Part shown: positions 11,165-23,195 of the stretch, piece by piece
Numbering within the stretch: position 1 is the first letter of the stretch
How the letters are laid out: every line of letters starts with the position of its first letter
Assembly (NCBI GenBank): GCA_963691655.1
Contig: OY829328.1
Location: 69,754,400 to 69,818,399 of the forward strand
Reading direction: 5' to 3'
Length of the DNA stretch: 64,000 bases
Origin: Toxonevra muliebris
Lineage: Eukaryota; Arthropoda; Insecta; Diptera; Pallopteridae
Position numbers and translations under genes: made by a program
The notes under the pieces: model-generated
The model's database searches: none
What the model was told of the DNA's origin: nothing
The model's input: only the letters and a program-made list of their open reading frames with translations

Positions 11165-14055
11165 AACTTTTCTTCATTCGCAATTTTAGAAACACACACC
11201 AGTGGGGAACAATATGTAATCGTCAAATTGACATAACCTCAAAAATTATACGGTTGCCAGATGTTCAAATTTTTTTCATATTTGTAGAAAAAGTTATCAA
11301 ATGATATAAACAAATTTTAAAATAATTCCTTTTCATAAATTAAATGTACAGCGCACAATGGGAGCTCGCTGAAAAAGCTTAGCTAAAAATTAAAATTTTG
11401 CTTTTCAATGTTCGAAAAATATTTTTAAAAAACTTAAAGAAAATAAAGTGGCGTCAATTTAAAGCTAACGTTTATTCAAGTTTGTATATTTTTGAATTAG
11501 TGCTGTACTTTTTCCAATTTTAAGCCCTCAAATCTCAAAATGTATGCCACTGATTTTGAATAATTTACATTTGTATAAAGTTATGTTTAAGTTTATGATA
11601 TATGAAAGAAAGATCATCTCATATGAAAGAAAGATCATCTCTCCAAAACTAATCTGGAAATATTTTTATAGTATTTCAATCGAAACCCATTTTTCAGCTT
11701 TGCGCGAAAATTTCGCGGTTTAAAAGGGTTTAAGCTGGGGTTTTTTATCTTCAAAACTTAAAAAAATTCTTTAAATATGTCATAAATAAACTTTATACGG
11801 TCTGACGCGGCGTAAAGTATTTTTATTACTTGAAGCTTTTATTTGTGTATTTCAACTCATTAAAAATAGCCATTTACATGTGAATACAGAGCATAATTTA
11901 CATTAATTTCGTTTGAAATTGTTCACATTTTTCAGCACACACAGTTAGTTGATGTTTGTTTGGTACTAGTGTTCGACCTGCACCATAACCTTCCGTCTAA
12001 CTTGAAGCGGTTCACTTTGGTCAGATTACCTGTATTATTACACCTGTAAAAGAAAGGTGAAAAAATGACATACCAACAACAAATAATTTAAATTGTTTGT
12101 TAGCCGTTTCTAGTCATCAAAATTCCAGTCTTCGTTTTTATCAACTCGTTTTTACTGACAAGCCTTGCTTAACTGACTAAGCGGGCTTCATTTACCTTCA
12201 CCTTGTATCCTGTATCTTTCAGCATCCAAAAACTGTCCTTCTTTGCTAAAATTGATTCCGCCTTTGGAGCTATTTTCCCAGATACCTGAGCCCCCAATGG
12301 GCATTATTGTATTAGAGGTTTCTGTCGTTGTACCGCGACCTATAAGAACTATTGTACGCCCCAATGGGCAGAGTGTCACATTCAAGATTTTTCCGCAACC
12401 CCACCCCTTATTGCTTGTTTGTTTCTGAGCACAATTATTTTTCGCCATCAGCGAAACCATGCGGCTGATTTTTATGTTTTCCCCAATTTGGTGATTGGAG
12501 TGCTAGGCTTTCAAGTACTCCACTAGTCTTACTTTAATTTTTGTCCAGTAATGCCTTTCTTGATTTATCTACCTTGGTTCCCGCTCGTTGTTAATGGGTT
12601 AAACTATGCATAACGATTTAGCTTAAATATTACATAAAAAAATAAGAAAATCTTTAATATCTACAAACCCATTATTTATCGTAGGCCAATTTTCTTTTGT
12701 CAGTCTTCTTTTCTCTCGTCCGGGAGAAAGCAAGAGATTCACAACTCAAATGCAGCTTCATCTACTTCTAGATAAGTCTAATTCTGTGACTGCGATTTTT
12801 CTTGGGAAATCGTTGGCTCTTACGAGGCCATATGTCGAAAATAGGTAAGACCATTGCATTGGAGAAGAGAGTTATCAAGTTGAAGAGCTTGAACTCATGG
12901 TCACTAAAATTTGATGCAGAAACGAAACTGCATGCTTAAATGTATCGATGATATCTGATGCCCTTAAAAGTTCAGAAGCAAGACAGGAGGCGATGACAAC
13001 CGACAGGAAGACTAATGCGTCCTATAGGCGGCAGTGGCATGCTTCTAATTTTATGTACAGGAGGGACGTCAAGAGCACCTTTTTTAGGGTATTTATTTCC
13101 TGACCAATTTTTATGCTTCACTCGGCTTAAAGTATTTTCCTTTACAAAAAAAAAAATGAAGGTGCAGTCGACTCTTTTTTCAAACAAATATATTTTTGTA
13201 TACACAAAATTGTTTATTTTTTCACTAAATCGATTTTATCGATCGATTTCAATGCAATCAGATGATATCTAAAATACGAATTTTCTTATTCTTTCCGGGA
13301 TTCGTTCATATACAAGAGTAACAATTTTTTCGTATTCGTATCGTAATTTTTTTACGATCTTGAAGGTGTTGTACCAAGTGTTAAATCTTTAATTGCGAGA
13401 AAGCAAAATCCAATTTTTCGTATAAACTTTCTGTTTGATTCAAAAATAATTTAATTCAACTACATTTTTCATTGAATTTATGATATTTTTTTTTTTATTA
13501 TTTTAATGCTTACATTTTATTAATAATATATATAAAAAAAATAACAACAAACAAATACTTAACGATATGTGTTATACTAAAAAATGCACATAGTAATAGT
13601 CACATACAAAAAATTAACAATTGGAGTGATTAATAAACAAGAAAATCAAACAAAAACTTAATGATAGAGATCAAAATTTAAACCTAAATACGAAAACTAT
13701 GGACGAAAAGAGGTATAAATACTAAAAGTTTCGGTTTTCATTCCAATTCAAAGAGAAATTTAAATTAAGAAAAATAAAAACATTTTAAAAGTGCACTAGG
13801 TGGTAAAGATTATATCGTGTTTTATAAAATTAAGAAATTAAGTTGTTTATAAATTTAAATATAATATTTTTTCTTTGTGTGTGGAATATATAAAGATAAA
13901 TTTTGTTGGTAGTTAGTTATTAGTTTTTTTTTTTAAAGCAGTTCAGTTTGTTTTTTATTATTCTATTTTAAATTGTTAGCTTTTTAAAGCACAATTTTAA
14001 ATCGTTTAAACAACATAATTGAAATGTTTGAAATGCTACAAAAACACTTTTAATA
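11165..14055. other. Gene-poor interval between the small membrane gene and Golgin-97
   Basis: No host gene was recognised. Two patches about 700 bp apart (12283-12340 minus, 13015-13080 plus) can both be translated to a PIGGSG-like string, a weak hint of an inverted duplicated relic. A GC-richer patch at 12690-13010 has no identifiable product. Golgin-97 3' UTR is expected just below 14055. Confidence 0.5.
11600..11641. repeat. 21-bp perfect tandem duplication
   Basis: The unit ATATGAAAGAAAGATCATCT plus C occurs twice in direct succession with no mismatch. It looks like a recent replication-slippage duplication. Confidence 0.9.
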
Positions 14056-17000
14056 TTAACTTGGCGGTATAGAAAATGCACGTTGTCCGCTACCATGTAC
14101 CGGTTTCGAGCCAAACCAGCTCATTCTCCAATTGAGTGTATCATGCAAAAGTTTTTCTTCTTCTTTGGAAAGTTTTAATAATGTTGCTACGGCGCATATT
14201 AAATGTCTTGCTTCCACCTTACAAAGTAAAAATAGTGAATATTATATAAAAAACCAGTTTAAAAAGCTTAAAGATTAATTACCTCTCGGCTGGTAAGAAA
14301 TTTAACAATAACATGTTTTAAATACTTAAAATTAACCTCTTCCATCACAACTATGTCCATTGAAGAATGAGGCATACTACCGCAATTATTGCATATCGTT
14401 TTTGTTATAGTTGTGGCTTCTGCTGGTAATGCTGTATTAACTATTAAATGACCATTACTAATAGATTTTTCTGTTGTACGAAATTCTTTTTGTAGCGTTT
14501 TCTTTAAATCACTTAAACGTTGATTTAATATTTTTATTGTCTGAAAAAAAAATGAATATAATATTATTACAGTAACTTATCAAAACTATGCTAAAGGTTA
14601 AACTTTTACATATCAGGTTAACAACATGTCTTCATTAAATAAATAGACATCACTCCCTGGCACTAGCGGGTCCAGAGATTTCCTGAGGGGATTTTAATTT
14701 TACGTCCCTTTGGACCCGTTAGTGGTCCCTGATACATGCAGTATCAGCCAAAAAAGGTATCAACTTGATGGACTTTAACGTACGTTTTGTAAAATATGGC
14801 AACTCTCAAAAATGTATAGACATTTTACCGCTCTCTTGAAAGATTTAAGTTTCGAGTCTCGATAGTATACTGTTATTCTGTTTGAAAAATGGAAAAGATA
14901 TAAGCACGCTATTTCGGCGAAAAATAATAGAAAGTGATTGTTGCAGGACGAGAAGGAAGACTCATCTATGCTGAGTTTTACAAGTACTTGGGGTTCCATG
15001 ATCGGTGATAATTAAGAATTTTGAACGTACCAGGGAAATATAGTGGTAAAATACGACTGGGATGTTCGGTGTTTCTTTTCAATTGAGCGATAGGAACATT
15101 CTTATCCTCTAGCGGGGGATGGATGTTAACCCAGTAATGCCTAGTGGTGCTATATGGCACCTTGTCGCTGAGCCGGTGCTGGCAAAAATTATTTATTTTT
15201 GCAAATATTTTACTGTATATAAAGCGCGGTTCACGCAAAATTGGCACGCAGGAAAGTTGCTATATCTTTTTAACCAGAACACTCACAATAACAAATAATG
15301 CATTAAATGATAAGTTTAATATTGTGTTTTAATACTATTATATTAAAAGATTTAAATTTCTTTGTTGTGCAAAAAGTTCCGGGTATTCCTTTTAATGGAC
15401 CCCATCAACCTTTGAACATCCGCTATGGATACTTTTGCGGCTATTTGGTTCCATTTTAGTAACATTGAATTCACATTTTTGACAATACCTGCATTTTTCT
15501 TCAACTTATATTTTGTAATAGCCCAGTATTTTTCGATCGGTCGAAGCTGGGGGCAATTGGGTGGATTCATATATTTGGGCACTACATCTACTTTATTTGT
15601 CTGATACCAATCCATCAATCCATGGTTTTCTTAGAGTAGTGGCAACTGGCTAAATCAGGCCAAAACTTCACTGGCGAATGGTGGTGACGAACAAATGGCA
15701 ATAGTCGTTTCGAAAGGCACTCTTTGATGTAAATATCAGACTTCATAGAAGAGGATGTCACAAATGCCCTGGATTTGAAACCACAGCTGCAAATAGCCTG
15801 CCACACCATTGCTTTCTTTGCAAATTTATCCATTTTTATGAACTTGAATTTTGACGGTACATTACCACGATTCGTTGCCATATAAAATTTTTGACCTGGA
15901 AGCGGTTTAAGATCAAATTTTACGTATGATTCGTCATCCACAATAATGCTTCCATTGAATTTGGTCAAAACATTATTATAAAGAAGGCGAGCACGTTTTT
16001 TGGCCAGCAAATTCTGTTTGTTTGTTCTATTTGGATATTTTATAGCACGATAGCACTTTAGCCCAGCTTTTATGCGTATTCGTCTAGCAGTACTTTTGCT
16101 GGTATTGAATTTTTTGGCACGATCGCTATCCGATAGTCCGGGATTGCTTTTGATGGACCTCAAGATCTTTGCCTTTAATTTTAGATTGGTGGTTCCCGTT
16201 TTGTTCACAACTTTTTTAGCTCTTTCAACACTAAGAGTTTCTTTATATCGTTTTATAACTCTACATACCGTTCTTTTGGAGATATTTAACACTTTCGCAA
16301 TCTTTGAACCAGACCACGACGGATTTTCAATAAATTTGCAGCTTCCATTGTGCACACAATCACCAACTTGCGATCAATTAATATAAAAAATTGATCAACT
16401 AACGGTAACGGTATTGTTAACAAATCCCAGTACAAAATCTGTTGTTCTTATGACTAGGGGAGACGTGGTGACAACAACAAAGCGTGCCAATTTGGCGTGA
16501 ACCGCGCTTTATACTCCCCAAATGAAACAACTCTCTCTATAAGAATTGCTCGTTATCAGTAACTTGACCAGATAAGAATAGAAAAGCAAGAGTCCACTTG
16601 AGCTGCACGAGGAGCGATGACAGTTAGTTTTTGTTATTTGGTATGAATGGTATAAAGTGGACACGTCGGCATCAAGGCAAAAGATTTGATTCTAAGTACC
16701 AATCACTTATGGTAAATTAATGGAGGTTGACCATGCATGTTTGGGGATGCTTCCCATGCTCATGGCATGGTCCCCTTGCATCAAATAAGGGGCATTATGG
16801 AACGTCATGTCTACATAAACATCTAACAAAATAATGTGCTGCCATATGCATGATGTTATCCGACATAGGGGTTCGTATAGCAGGTGGATAATGATTCAAA
16901 TTTGTGAAATTTAAGAAATGGCAAGAGAGATAGGGGTGTAATATCCTGATGTTTCGCTAATTATGTTTTACACAAAGTTTTCTTTTGCGAGAGAGTGCCA

Positions 17001-20000
17001 ATGACTACCGGAAATGATAATAGGCTGTCTGCCTTCTGACGTCATCAATGAACATTTGTCGGAAATGACTACTACTGATAAAGCTAAGATAATCTGTACA
17101 AACATCAAGCATCTACTTTATCTAGACAGAGGACGATGAAGTCGCACGGATAAATCACACTTCGAACAATGCCGGTTTGGACAAACCAATAAATCTTGTC
17201 AGCTTAATCAGAAACTTCGAATAATGATATCTTATATATTTTAATCGAACTTTTTGCTTCCGGATGACTGGGCGTAAATCCCTACTCTTACAACTACAAC
17301 CATTTGTGGTACTATCGAATTTTGGTAAAATTTTAGCACATTATTTACTAATTTTTTAATTTCAGTTTAATTTTGCCTTCGTGATTTTTTTAAATTGTGT
17401 AGGCAACAATTATTTTTGATCAGGGATATTTTTCTATTGTTATAGCTCACCTGATTTTTTTCACTGATTTCCCTTTGCATTTCATCGATTTCCTTTAGTT
17501 TTTCATCATTCTTGTACATCACAGTTTTAAGCTCATCCATTGCTAATTTACACTCGAGAACTTCCTGTTCCTTCAACTTTATTTTCTTTTCGAGTTTTTC
17601 ATTTTTATCATGCAAATCATTCGCTTCATCACGTTCAATGCGTAATTCCTTTTTTAACAATTCTTCACTTTGTGATATTTCTGCATTACGCAGTAATGCA
17701 GTAAGTTTTTCATCCTTTTCAGCATCAAGTTTAATTTGTGTGTCGTTTAATTGATCCTGAAGTTGTGCATGTTGTTGTCGTAATGTTTGTGCAACATGTT
17801 CAGCATTGGTTGCATAATCACCAAAACGTTCATCAGCTGCACTGAGGCGTACTTTCAAATCGTTGGTTTCACCTTCAAGTGTTTCCTGCATTGTTAGCAG
17901 TAGTTTGATTTTATATTTTTGTTTGGTGTTGGTGGTGATGATGGTGGTTATGTTTAAGTGAATAGTTTTAAAGATTTATATATTTTATTAATACAAATTA
18001 AATGAATTTTAGGTAAGCAGAATATGGTGTGTATGTGTGTGTATATATATAAATCGGTTATCAGAAAATTAGATAGCATTTGAAATAAGCAGTAATTACT
18101 TTTGTGATTTTAATCTACAACTTACTTTTTCTGAAGTATGTTTAAACTTATGCTGAAAAACTTGGTATTGTCATACATACTAATTTCACCGCCAGCTCCT
18201 CATAGATATCCTCTACTATCTTTGCCCATTTTTTCTCATTACAGATAACCGATTCATATATTTAACGTTATTTTAATCTTTATCACTAAAATATGCATGC
18301 TATTATTGTTTTTCAATATAAAAATAAATGTAGTTGTATTGAGTGGAAATGATTAATAATATATTTAATAAAACCATAAACAACAAATTTATATATATAT
18401 TTTTTTACAAACGTTGAGAGAATATTAACTAAAAAACTATAAATAAAATATTAAATAAAACAGTTATTAAACTTTATAAACATTTTCTGTTTTTTCAATT
18501 AAATCAAGTTAAATTAGTAAAGAATTCAAACAGCTAAAAACATAAAATAAAATACAAACTAAACTATTACATAAATAACAAGAATATTAAATACGAATGG
18601 CATGTTAGTTCTGTGTATGCATGTTGTTGTATGGGTGGGTAAGCTTTGGTATTCGTAGTTAGCAATAGTAGGTAGTAATAATTGCGTATGTATATAAAAA
18701 TATGAATCAATTGCACACAACTACTGTGTAGATTCATATATTTTTTTTTTTTTTTTGTTAGTAATCAAATATTATCCCTTTGTAAATCCTCAACATCTGT
18801 GGATATACTCACAGCTTTATTGCGTTCAAATAGAATTTGTTGTTCATTATCTTCGCGACATTCTTTCAATGCTAAACTCAATTCATCGATTTCCTCTTCG
18901 AGCAATTTAATCTAAGTAGAATGAATTAAAATTCAGATTATTTAACTTAACAAAAACAACATAAACATACCTTATCATCTCTTTGCTTCATTTCATCATT
19001 TAATTTCGACATTTCAAATTCAAGTTGCTTGATTTTTTCATTGAAATCATCACGTGCTTTTAGCACTTTACGTTTTTCCGTAGTTTCTTCGGCTACTTGT
19101 TTCGACAGGCGGCTAACTTGCGTTTCCAATGCTAAGTTCTGGCCACTCCATGAACTTTTAATATCTGATAGCTGTAAATGTGCTTCCTCTAAATGTTGTT
19201 CAAGTAATTTACGTTCCTGTGCCAATGCTTTGATTTTCTCATCTGTACTCAGTGTATTTATTGTTTCGAGTCGGGCTTGGTCGACAATCTGCAAACGCAT
19301 TTTCATATAACGATTATCTTCTTCAACAGCAGCCAGTGTTGTTGTTAAATTATTTTTACCCAATTGTGAGGAGTGTCGCAATTGCTCAAGTTCATCCTAA
19401 AAATTGAATAAAAAATTAATTATTATATAGGTAGTTTCGTTTGGTATTAAAAATGTATTGAATGAATTGGAATATTACCATTATACATACCGTCGTAATA
19501 TATATATATATATATATATTATTGTATACAATTTACAGAACATATCACAATTTATTGCCTTCATTTATACAAAAATAAAGTAAATCCACTAAAATAACCG
19601 ATCGCGAAAGTAAAAAGTATACATATGTAAATGGTGCTACTTAGTTTTTTATTAGTCCTCATGAAAACTCGCAAACTTCCATACTCGTCAGGGATGCCAA
19701 CTCATTTTTTCTCTCTCCCCGATAACCCTCGAAAAATTCCCCGATTTTCGATCGAATTCCCCTCATTGGTATAATTTCATATTATAAAAGCGCTACACGC
19801 ACTTTCCATATTAACATTTTACAAAAACGAAATTGACCTTAATTGGGCCTGCTTAAGAAAAGCTGAAGATTTTAAGACCAAAAATATGAAATATTAAACG
19901 TTTTACATTACATAAAATTTGACAAAAAATATTCTACAGACTTTAATTACTAAAAGCTGAACGACTTCAAACTCCTCGCAAAAAGCAGCTCATTCCCCGA

Positions 20001-21868
20001 TTCCCCGCACCAAGTAAAATTCCCCGCAAATCGGGGAATTCCCCGCAAGTTGGCATCGCTGATACTCGTATATGCGCAAATTTGTATACACCGTTTCATG
20101 AATATACTCTGCAGGTTTTGAGAGTGTTCATCAACTGTTGCGCAAAAGTGTTGAAAATTCAAAACAAACTGCATACGATTTTTGTAATGTTTGCACACTG
20201 AAATTGGCTTACAAATTTACGAGCACCTCGCAAACTTTTTTTGTATGGAAGTTTTCATTGCGTATATCAGCATACGCAATGAAAACTTGCGAGGTTTGCG
20301 AGGTAAACAAGGCATTTGCGAGTTTTCATAAGGACCACTATTATTGTATGTAAATATACAGATACTAAAAAGCTAAAGTTAGAAAAGGTGATAAAATGAA
20401 AATTACATTTTATTTACATTGTGAATTTTACTACTAATGCTGGCTCAAATTTATTACAATTGGAAATTTGAATGTTAGTGTTCCTTCAATTTAAGTAAAA
20501 CTAGCTTCGATAGATCTCGATAATCGGGAACTTAACTTCGATATTTTTAATAGCAGTGCGAAAAAATGCTTAGGTGGCATTTGTTATATTTTTGTTTTAT
20601 ATAAATATTGAATTAAAAGTATGTATTTGTACATGTATACTTTTTGGTCATCATATTTTTTTAACCATATATTTTATCTTTTGAATCTGTTCTCTGCAGT
20701 CGGAATTATATTAACTGAGATATTGCCAATTGAAACTGATACTTAAATCTCCAAGCAATCTCCATTTTTATATGCAGAAAATGAATTACACTTTGAAAAA
20801 TAAGAAAATTCAATTAGATACTGATTATCGTTTTTTAAGCAATAATTTATGATGTGTAAACATCTTATCTCTCCGGTAAGACCTAAATTTGAAACCGTAA
20901 GATTTCCTTTTTTTTTTCTTTTTTTTGCTTACATTATTTTTATACAGCAACAATAACACGACTAAGAATGAAGTTCTTCTCTATTTTTTTCTCTTTATGA
21001 AATCCGCGGAAAACTTGATTTTTTTCTATAGGAATATGGGGGAAACGGAAAAAATATTTCCAGGGATTACATTTCGGGAATATTTAGAATAAGGCTGATT
21101 AAATTTTTACTATTGATCTTTAGACAAGCGCTCCTATAATCTAGCCTGGGCATAAACATTCACCCGAAAAGCCGCGGAGCTGCTAAAAAAAAGTTTTTCC
21201 ATATATACAAATGTGCACACACCTGCAAATCCTCAACCAAAGGCTCGTATTGTTTTAATCTTTCCAGTTCTGCTGTTAAGTTTTCAATTTGTTGCTGATT
21301 TTGGCGTATTGCTGCTAGACGATCGACAGCTTCTTGTTCACGAAACGATAAAAGATTTTTCAGTTTTTCAATTTCACTCTGTTGCATGTTTTGAATTTTT
21401 TCCTGATCCTCACAGTAAATATCTTTTTGGGTTTGTGCAACTCTTACTGTTTCTAATAGAATTTCATTAGTTTTCTCCACACGAAATTTTTCTTCTTGCA
21501 ATGTTTGAAGGCGTGCTGTTAAATCCGAGACTTTAGTGGTAAGTTCATTGCATTGACTGCGCAAATTGGATAATTGTTCAGACTATGGAGTTTTCATAAA
21601 AACAAAAACGGCAACGGGAACAGAAAGTTATTGTTTCGAAATAGGAATTTTAATTTTTTTTATTTTTACATACCACATAGTTATGTTGTTCACTGCCGCC
21701 TCCGCCGGCATCTTCACTAATGGAATTTACACTCATTGTTGAGGAGAAGCGACTACGCATACGGTTGGTATTGTTGTTGTTGTTTGCAAGACGCTGATGT
21801 GGCCCAATTACCACAGCAGGCTCAGTTCCAGTCTCTTCCTTGATTTTATTTTTTAACGAAGCAAACAT
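14056..21868 (-). CDS. Golgin97: Golgin-97 (GOLGA1 orthologue), GRIP-domain coiled-coil protein
   Basis: Seven coding exons, all phase 0: 21674-21868, 21223-21582, 18971-19396, 18813-18911, 17451-17885, 14283-14540 and 14056-14217, giving 644 aa. The N-terminus MFASLKNKIKEETG corresponds to the conserved start of Golgin-97, and a low-complexity Asn/Ser segment follows. Residues about 66-530 are heptad-rich coiled coil. The last two exons encode a GRIP domain (about 569-632) with EVNFKYLKHVIVKF and the conserved LNWRMSWFGSKP. GRIP domains bind Arl1-GTP on the trans-Golgi network, where this golgin tethers endosome-derived carriers. The protein is somewhat shorter than human Golgin-97 (767 aa). 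Introns carry a DD37E element and nested MITEs. A candidate microprotein gene starts about 510 bp upstream on the opposite strand. Confidence 0.93.
14661..14724. repeat. Short inverted repeat (hairpin-forming)
   Basis: CACTAGCGGGTCCA at 14661-14674 faces TGGACCCGTTAGTG at 14711-14724, 13 of 14 paired, with a 36-bp spacer. It lies in a Golgin-97 intron and may be a tiny MITE or the ends of a deleted element. Confidence 0.7.
15220..16511 (-). mobile_element. DD37E Tc1/mariner-superfamily element, nearly intact
   Basis: The 1292-bp element has terminal inverted repeats of about 30 bp with one mismatch (the core is AAAGCGCGGTTCACGC at the left, mirrored at 16480-16511). TA target duplications lie at 15218-15219 and 16512-16513. 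It sits in the intron between Golgin-97 exons 5 and 6, in the same orientation as the host gene. It encodes a transposase interrupted near the end by one frameshift. Both termini are well preserved, so this copy could probably still be mobilised in trans. Confidence 0.93.
15352..16355 (-). pseudogene. DD37E transposase with a single late frameshift
   Basis: An open frame runs from about 16355 to 15615 and the C-terminal part follows in another frame (15618-15352). The first part has two helix-turn-helix-like regions (KRTVCRVIKRYKETL and SKSTARRIRIKAG). It also has the first catalytic Asp in IIVDDESYV, AMVWQAICSCG, and the second Asp in FWPDLASCHYSKK. The second part has PNCPQLRPIEKYW with the catalytic Glu, giving 37-residue spacing. 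The break coincides with ATGGATTG repeated twice in tandem at about 15602-15618. One copy of this 8-bp unit is extra and accounts for the frame change. The exact start codon is uncertain because the region upstream of about 16350 is in a different frame. Confidence 0.9.
16700..16960 (+). pseudogene. Tc1-like transposase fossil
   Basis: Broken plus-strand frames give VWGC-like WGCFP, then GPLHQIRGIMERHVYIN, then NNVLPYA. These match in order the central Tc1 landmarks (VWGCFS, GPL-RI-GIMD, VMLPYA). Frameshifts and stops are frequent. It lies in the same Golgin-97 intron as the DD37E element but is a different family. Termini were not found. Confidence 0.65.
19498..19520. repeat. (TA)n microsatellite in a Golgin-97 intron
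   Basis: A TA dinucleotide run of about 11 units. Confidence 0.85.
19653..20340. mobile_element. MITE-like element with a hAT miniature element inside it
   Basis: The outer ends are inverted repeats. ATGAAAACTCGCAAA at 19661-19675 is matched by its complement at about 20315-20329, and the match extends outward through GTCCT/AGGAC. Without the 373-bp inner insertion and its 8-bp duplication the element is about 307 bp. It also contains a perfect 15-bp inverted repeat (20251-20265 with 20272-20286) whose arms resemble the terminal GAAAAC motif. No coding capacity was seen and the superfamily is unassigned. Confidence 0.7.
19689..20061. mobile_element. hAT-type miniature element with perfect 8-bp target duplication
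   Basis: The element begins CAGGGATGCCAACT and ends with the complement of CAGCGATGCCAACT. It is flanked by ATACTCGT at 19681-19688 and again at 20062-20069. An 8-bp duplication and ends fitting YARNG indicate the hAT superfamily. Subterminal regions contain repeated, partly palindromic CCCCGATTT/GGGGAAT blocks. It is non-coding. A longer relative is at 58160-59370. Confidence 0.93.
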
Positions 21869-22377
21869 ATTTTGGTTCGTGGTTCGTTTCGTGGGACGTG
21901 GTAAAAATTATCTTGTTTCTTTAGTAATTAAACAGAGATAAGCTGTTTAAAAAAATATTTTCGACATTTCCGCTTCCCTCGTTCAACAATCAAATTGCTC
22001 TGAAGTTTTTCTATTTCTTGCTGTTGCGTTTAATCGTACCTGTTTCTTTTAAATTCTAATTAAATTTTATATTAATTTCACGCTGTTCTACTTTTTCATT
22101 TCACTACTTTTATGCAAATTGTTGACGTTTATATTTTTTTAATTGTATTACAAAACTTCATCAGTTTTTTATGTTGCACCCATCGAAAATTCGTCAGTCT
22201 AATTGGAAAAATTTAATGAAACAAAAATAACAGTGCGAGTGAGACAAATGTCAAAAAACTGAGTAAAAAGAAAAAATTGCAGCGATAACAGCAACAGAAT
22301 GGGAGGACAACACGAAATAACAGAAGAAGACAGGGTGACCCAATTCTGAAGAAAGTATAGTTTTTCTTTATGAAGCG
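21869..22377. promoter_or_regulatory. Putative bidirectional promoter interval
   Basis: The stretch separates the Golgin-97 ATG (minus, 21868) from the microprotein ATG (plus, 22378). It contains pyrimidine-rich 5' UTR-like sequence on both sides. No TATA box or named motif could be fixed, so the call rests on gene arrangement only. Confidence 0.4.
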
Positions 22378-22572
22378 ATGAATGTTGCTGCATATGTACA
22401 GCGTAAAGTGAAGAAGTTCAGGAGGGACTGCGATTTTATTGGAATTTCGACCATTACTTTGCTGTTCAGTTTTCTCCTTATTGCGGCGCCTTTTGCAATA
22501 TACATATTTCATTATTTCTTCAAAACAACTAAAATTTTCAAGGAGATTCTAAAGCAGGGCCCTGCTTATTAA
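22378..22572 (+). CDS. Candidate 64-aa single-pass membrane microprotein
   Basis: A single ATG-to-TAA frame begins MNVAAYVQRKVKKFRRD. A hydrophobic segment of about 26 residues follows (about 22-48, with TITLLFSFLLIAAPFAIYIF), then a basic tail ending ILKQGPAY. Codon use is mixed and less AT-driven than surrounding noncoding DNA. Positive charges precede the membrane span, consistent with an N-in orientation. It is divergently arranged with Golgin-97, about 510 bp away. I do not recognise a family. It could be a complete intronless gene or, less likely, a chance frame. No strong AATAAA signal was seen directly downstream. Confidence 0.6.
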   Translation: MNVAAYVQRKVKKFRRDCDFIGISTITLLFSFLLIAAPFAIYIFHYFFKTTKIFKEILKQGPAY

Positions 22573-22814
22573 TCACTTTATGAGACCGTAATAACACTTG
22601 TTGGCAAGAAGGTGAGAAGTGTTCCCTACATAATCTCATCATACCCCATTCGTGAGGTGTTTTTTTTGTTCAAAGGACTTACAGTCCCATTCCTATCACT
22701 AAACATCTCAATATCATAGCACTCACATCTTTCTACTTCTATTTTCTTATATCTAAACTGTGTACATATCCGTACGTGTTTAGCAACACAAAGGCGCGTG
22801 CGGATCTTGACTGC

Positions 22815-23065
22815 AATTAAGTTGTGCACTGAGTCGATGTTGGTGCTATGTATCGTGCACTGGAAGCGTTCCTTCCATCGATCACAACATAATCATAATC
22901 TAGTTCCTTGTTCAGGGGACAACCAAATGGTCTTATGAATATCGAAATGGTGAAATCTAGAGCTACTATCATGTGGCTCATGGCACATGCCGCACCAAAG
23001 AAAATCTCCTTGCCCTCGTTGTCATTAAAGTTGCCTAGTACGATTTTAATATCGGGACGAGAGAA
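22815..23065 (-). pseudogene. Non-LTR retrotransposon endonuclease-domain fossil
   Basis: The minus-strand frame gives PDIKIVLGNFNDNEGKE, close to the LGDFNAKVG block of APE-type endonucleases. About 45 residues on it gives YVVIDGRNASS and then a THID/NIDSDH-like end (APTSTQC). Order and spacing match the second half of the endonuclease of RTE/CR1-like elements. The middle is poorly conserved. It is a short truncated fragment with no reverse transcriptase nearby. Confidence 0.6.
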
Positions 23066-23195
23066 AAGAAAAGTTTTTTACTGATTACTGCAATTTTTTC
23101 AGTTATCAGTAAAAATTTACTGGTAATGCATTTTAAATTGCAATATCAGTAAAAATATATTTTTACTGCAATTTTACTGGTACTGAAAAGTGTCC

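Noticed and set aside
12188..12460. 90-aa minus frame with GGSG-like strings, considered as gag or a host gene
   Set aside because: No conserved domain or motif order; similarity to 13015-13080 is too short to support a call.
20850..20900. TGTGTAAACATCTTA...CCTAAATT similarity to 9868-9905
   Set aside because: Only about 25 matching bases in AT-rich DNA; could be chance or a tiny shared repeat.
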